Of a stretch of 64,000 bases of DNA, positions 61,103 through 64,000 are shown piece by piece. Made by a program: the position numbers and the translations under genes. The notes beneath the pieces are model-generated. The model did no database searches. It saw nothing but the letters and a program-made list of their open reading frames with translations, and was not told the DNA's origin. Each line of letters opens with the position of its first letter. The first letter of the stretch is position 1. Origin of the DNA: Methylobacterium sp. WL1 (GTDB lineage Bacteria; Pseudomonadota; Alphaproteobacteria; Rhizobiales; Beijerinckiaceae); assembly GCF_008000895.1 (NCBI RefSeq), contig NZ_CP042823.1, positions 3,500,001-3,564,000 on the forward strand, in the 5' to 3' direction.

Positions 61103-62311
61103 ATGGAGAGCGACGACGACGGGCGGCTGATCCGGTCGGGTACGCCAGTGTTCCGCCGCACCGCGCTGGCGCTGGCGGCGGCCGGGTTCTCGACCTTCGC
61201 GGTGCTCTACGCGGTGCAGCCGCTGCTGCCGATCTTTTCGGATGCGTTCGGCGTCTCGCCGGCCGAGAGCAGCCTCGCCTTGTCGCTGCCCTGCGGGCTG
61301 CTGGCGGTGGCGCTTCTGGTGGTGAGCCCGCTCTCGGAGATCTGGGGCCGCAAGCCGGTGATGCTCGCCTCCCTATTCGCCTCCGCAGTGCTGACCATCG
61401 TGGCCGCCCTGATCCCGGGCTGGCATGGGTTCCTGATCCTGCGGGCGCTGTCCGGCTTGACCGCGAGCGGCCTGCCCGCGGTGGCGATGGCCTATCTCGC
61501 CGAGGAGATGGACACGCAGGCGATCGGCCTGTCGATGGGGCTCCTGGTCGGCGGCAACGCGCTGGGGGGCATGTCCGGCCGGCTGATCAGCGGCGTGATG
61601 GCCGACCACATGAACTGGCGGATCGGGCTCGCCACGATCGGCGGCCTGGCCCTCGTCGCGGCGCTGGCTTTCTGGCGCTGGCTGCCGCCGGCCCGCAACT
61701 TCGTGCCGCGCCGGATGGCCTGGCGCGACGTGCCGGGCTCCTTCGGCCACCATTTCCGCGATGCCGGGCTGCCGTGGCTGTTCGCAGAGGCGTTCCTGCT
61801 GATGGGCGGCTTCGTCTGCATCTACAATTACATCGGCTTCCGCCTGCTCGATCCGCCGTTCTCCCTGAGCCAGACGGTGATCGGCCTGATCTTCTCCGTC
61901 TACGTCGCCGGCATGGTCAGCAGCCCGGTCACGGGCGAGCTGGCGAGCCGGTTCGGCCGGCGGCGGGTGCTATGGCTCGCCACCGGGGTCGGGCTGGCCG
62001 GGATCCTGATGACGCAGGCGGACAACCTGCTGGTGATCGTCGCCGGGATCGTCGTCGTGACGATCGGCTTCTTCGGCGCGCATTCGGTGGCGAGCAGCTG
62101 GGTCGGCCGGCGGGCGCTCCGCGACCGGGCCCAGGCCTCCTCGATCTACCTGTGCCTGTACTACCTGGGGTCGTCGGTGCTCGGCACTGCGGGCGGCTGG
62201 TTCTTCGCGCATTCCGGCTGGACCGGCGTGGTGCTGTTCGTGGGCACCCTCTACGGTCTGGCCCTCGCCATCGCGATTCGGCTCTCGCGCCTGGCGCCGC
62301 TGCCGAGCTGA
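61103..62311 (+). CDS. MFS transporter, YnfM-like exporter family
   Basis: 402 residues with twelve hydrophobic segments. The first half includes PVFRRTALALAAAGFSTFAVLYAVQPLLP and the MFS loop signature EIWGRKPVMLAS; the second half has SRFGRRRVLWLATGVGLAGIL. The sequence and layout match the YnfM-type drug/arabinose-like exporters of the major facilitator superfamily. Start ATG 61103. The substrate is unknown. The next gene, a methyltransferase, is ten bases downstream, so they are probably co-transcribed. Confidence 0.88.
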   Translation: MESDDDGRLIRSGTPVFRRTALALAAAGFSTFAVLYAVQPLLPIFSDAFGVSPAESSLALSLPCGLLAVALLVVSPLSEIWGRKPVMLASLFASAVLTIVAALIPGWHGFLILRALSGLTASGLPAVAMAYLAEEMDTQAIGLSMGLLVGGNALGGMSGRLISGVMADHMNWRIGLATIGGLALVAALAFWRWLPPARNFVPRRMAWRDVPGSFGHHFRDAGLPWLFAEAFLLMGGFVCIYNYIGFRLLDPPFSLSQTVIGLIFSVYVAGMVSSPVTGELASRFGRRRVLWLATGVGLAGILMTQADNLLVIVAGIVVVTIGFFGAHSVASSWVGRRALRDRAQASSIYLCLYYLGSSVLGTAGGWFFAHSGWTGVVLFVGTLYGLALAIAIRLSRLAPLPS

Positions 62312-62321
62312 GGAACCCGTG

Positions 62322-63089
62322 ATGAGCACGCGCACCCATTCCGGCCACGTCGTCGATCAGTTCGGCGCCCAAGCCTCGGCCTACGTGACGAGCGCGGTCC
62401 ACGCCGGCGGCGCCGACCTGGACCGGATCGGCGCTCTGGTTCGCGGGCTGCCGGGCGCGGGCGTGCTCGATCTCGGCTGCGGCGGCGGCCACGTGGCGTT
62501 CGCGGCGGCGGCGGCGGGGGCTTCGGTCACGGCCTACGATCTCTCCTCCGAGATGCTGGCGGCGGTCACCGCCGAGGCCGAGCGGCGCGGCCTCGACCGG
62601 ATCGCGACCCGCCAGGGCGCCGCCGAGGCGCTGCCTTTCCCGGACGCCGCCTTCGACGCGGTGCTGACCCGCTACAGCGCCCACCATTGGCGCGACGTTC
62701 CGGCCGCCCTGGCGGAGGCGCGCCGGGTGCTGAAGCCGGACGGCCTGTTCGTGGTCTGCGATATCGTCGCGCCGGAGGAGCCCCTGCTCGACACCCACCT
62801 CCAGGCGGTGGAGTTGCTGCGCGATCCCTCTCATGTGCGCGACTACCGGGTCTCGGAATGGCGCGCGATGCTGGAGGCGGCCGGCCTCGTCCTGGGCGAC
62901 ACGCGAGCCTACCGGCCGCGGATGGACTTCGCGAGCTGGATCGCCCGGATGCGCACGCCGGAGGTCAACGTCGCGGCGATCCGCGCCCTCCAGGGCTCGG
63001 CACCCGTCGAGGTCACAGAGCACTTCTGCATCGAGGGCGACGGCAGTTTTCTGCTGGATTCCGCGCTGATCGAGGCGCGCCCGCGCTGA
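62322..63089 (+). CDS. Class I SAM-dependent methyltransferase (UbiE-like)
   Basis: 255 residues from ATG 62322, with GAGGAA seven bases upstream; GTG 62319 is adjacent. SAM-binding motif I VLDLGCGGGHVA, motif II VLTRYSAHHWRDVPAALAEARRVLKPDG, and downstream helix region ELLRDPSHVRDYRVSEW. The pattern is of the methyltransf_11/UbiE type. Its acceptor is unknown; the close pairing with an exporter suggests a small metabolite that is made and exported. Confidence 0.85.
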   Translation: MSTRTHSGHVVDQFGAQASAYVTSAVHAGGADLDRIGALVRGLPGAGVLDLGCGGGHVAFAAAAAGASVTAYDLSSEMLAAVTAEAERRGLDRIATRQGAAEALPFPDAAFDAVLTRYSAHHWRDVPAALAEARRVLKPDGLFVVCDIVAPEEPLLDTHLQAVELLRDPSHVRDYRVSEWRAMLEAAGLVLGDTRAYRPRMDFASWIARMRTPEVNVAAIRALQGSAPVEVTEHFCIEGDGSFLLDSALIEARPR

Positions 63090-63219
63090 GGTTTCTTCCG
63101 AACTTCGGATCCCGGTCGGAAGGCGGCTCCGGAAGTGGGACCTCCCCATCCCGCCCCTCATCCTGAGGTCGCGGGGTCGGCAAGGCGGATCGGACACGAC
63201 CTGATTTGCACCCGGAGGC

Positions 63220-64000
63220 TTGGCCGTTGAACGGTCCGGGCCTCGCACCCATGTTGGACATCCGTGTCATCAGAGGAAGCCCGGCCCGCGCTGCGGGATC
63301 GCGGCTCTGCAAGCCCGCCTGCTCGAGCTCGTCACCGTCGTCCTGCTGATCGCGCTGAACGGCGTCTTCGCTCTCTCCGAGCTGGCGGTGGTCTCATCGC
63401 GCAAGAGCCGTCTGCGCGCCTATGCGGATGCCCGCCGGCCGGGGGCGAAGGCGGCCCTGGCGCTGGCCGAGGAGCCGGGACGCTTCCTCTCCACAGTCCA
63501 GATCTGCATCACGCTGATCGGCATCCTGTCGGGCGTCGTCTCGGGCGCGGCGCTGGGCGACCGCCTGGCGCTGACGCTGATCGACCTCGGCCTGCCGAAG
63601 GGCTGGGCCGACACGCTGGGCTACACCCTGGTGATCGGGGTGATCACCTACCTGTCGGTGATCATCGGCGAGCTGGTCCCGAAGCATCTTGCCTTGCGCA
63701 ACCCCGAGGGGATCGCCTGCGCGGTGGCGCCCGGCATGCGGCTCGTCGCCCGGGCGGCCCTGCCGGCGGTGTGGCTGCTCGACGCCTCGACCCGGGCGGT
63801 GTTCCGCCTGATCGGCCAGGAAACCGAGAGCGCGAGCGCCGTCACCGAGGAGGAGATCCGCAGCCTCGTGGCCGAGGCCGAGACGGCCGGCGTCATCGAG
63901 GGCGGCGAGCGCGCGATGATCTCCGGCGTGCTCCGGCTCGGCGACCGGCTGGTGCGCGGCGTCATGACCCCGCGCACCGAGGTCGTGTGGCTCGACCTTT
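63220..64000 (+). CDS. CNNM/CorC-type membrane protein, cut by the window end
   Basis: Open frame runs to the end of the window. It shows the CNNM transmembrane domain: LLIALNGVFALSELAVVSSRKSRLRAYA, ALGDRLALTLIDLGLP and VITYLSVIIGELVPKHLAL, then the start of a CBS region (VTEEEIRSLVAEAETAGVIEGGERAMISGVLRLGD). Members of this family (CorC/HlyC type) are linked to magnesium or cobalt efflux. The start is uncertain: the nearest in-frame candidate is TTG 63220, with no good ribosome site at proper spacing. Hence the 5' end may lie further in. Confidence 0.75.
   Translation, partial: MAVERSGPRTHVGHPCHQRKPGPRCGIAALQARLLELVTVVLLIALNGVFALSELAVVSSRKSRLRAYADARRPGAKAALALAEEPGRFLSTVQICITLIGILSGVVSGAALGDRLALTLIDLGLPKGWADTLGYTLVIGVITYLSVIIGELVPKHLALRNPEGIACAVAPGMRLVARAALPAVWLLDASTRAVFRLIGQETESASAVTEEEIRSLVAEAETAGVIEGGERAMISGVLRLGDRLVRGVMTPRTEVVWLDL

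Overview
The window is a GC-rich chromosomal stretch from an alphaproteobacterium, most likely a Hyphomicrobiales member close to Methylobacterium. The evidence is a canonical CtrA (Asp51) beside flagellar export genes, a phasin with a PhaR-type operator, alphaproteobacterial families (DUF2865, PdhS-like kinase, paired transglutaminases), an oxalate-degradation gene set, and many GTG/TTG starts. The genus is inference. I see no rRNA, tRNA, CRISPR array, prophage or complete insertion sequence.

Layout. 0.2-7.7 kb: alaS, a lytic transglycosylase, a receiver protein, two transglutaminase-like genes and an L,D-transpeptidase. 8-9.4 kb: a Uma2 remnant and two small secreted proteins. 9.6-13.1 kb: a phnC-D-E-E transporter operon on the minus strand with no C-P lyase. 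13.5-17.5 kb: a small secreted protein, a phasin, and a PdhS-like sensor kinase gene broken by single-base indels. 17.8-23.9 kb: acetate activation and uptake (acs, DUF485, actP) and an MHS-type transporter. 24-24.9 kb: an AT-richer patch with two tiny membrane-protein genes. 25.1-32.3 kb: purH, a heparinase-like gene, a ZnuA-like metal-binding protein, a Spy-like chaperone and an ABC exporter.

32.4-43.7 kb: ilvE, an uncharacterised P-loop protein, then an oxalate region: oxlT and oxc on plus, an orphan family-5 solute-binding protein, an HPP-CBS membrane protein on minus, and frc with a PAS protein on minus. OxlT imports oxalate in exchange for formate. Frc makes oxalyl-CoA from formyl-CoA and oxalate, and Oxc decarboxylates oxalyl-CoA back to formyl-CoA. 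44.2-46.3 kb: a KpsT-like ATPase and a KpsE-like protein, without a KpsM permease.

46.3-54 kb: a frameshifted stress protein, then flagellar and cell-cycle genes (flhA on plus; fliJ and fliI on minus; ctrA divergent from fliI). 54-64 kb: a secreted trypsin-like protease, cysS, small envelope proteins, CreA, a DUF2865 protein, a repeat-rich OmpA-family gene with frame changes, an MFS exporter, a methyltransferase and the start of a CNNM/CorC-type membrane protein cut by the window end.

Three genes carry single-base frame changes. The six I traced lie in G or C runs and most are contractions, which fits homopolymer miscalls better than gene decay. The most interesting biology is a kinase that appears degenerate in its H, N and G boxes, the unnamed P-loop protein after ilvE, possible shared regulation of the oxalate genes, and several well-formed palindromic operators.
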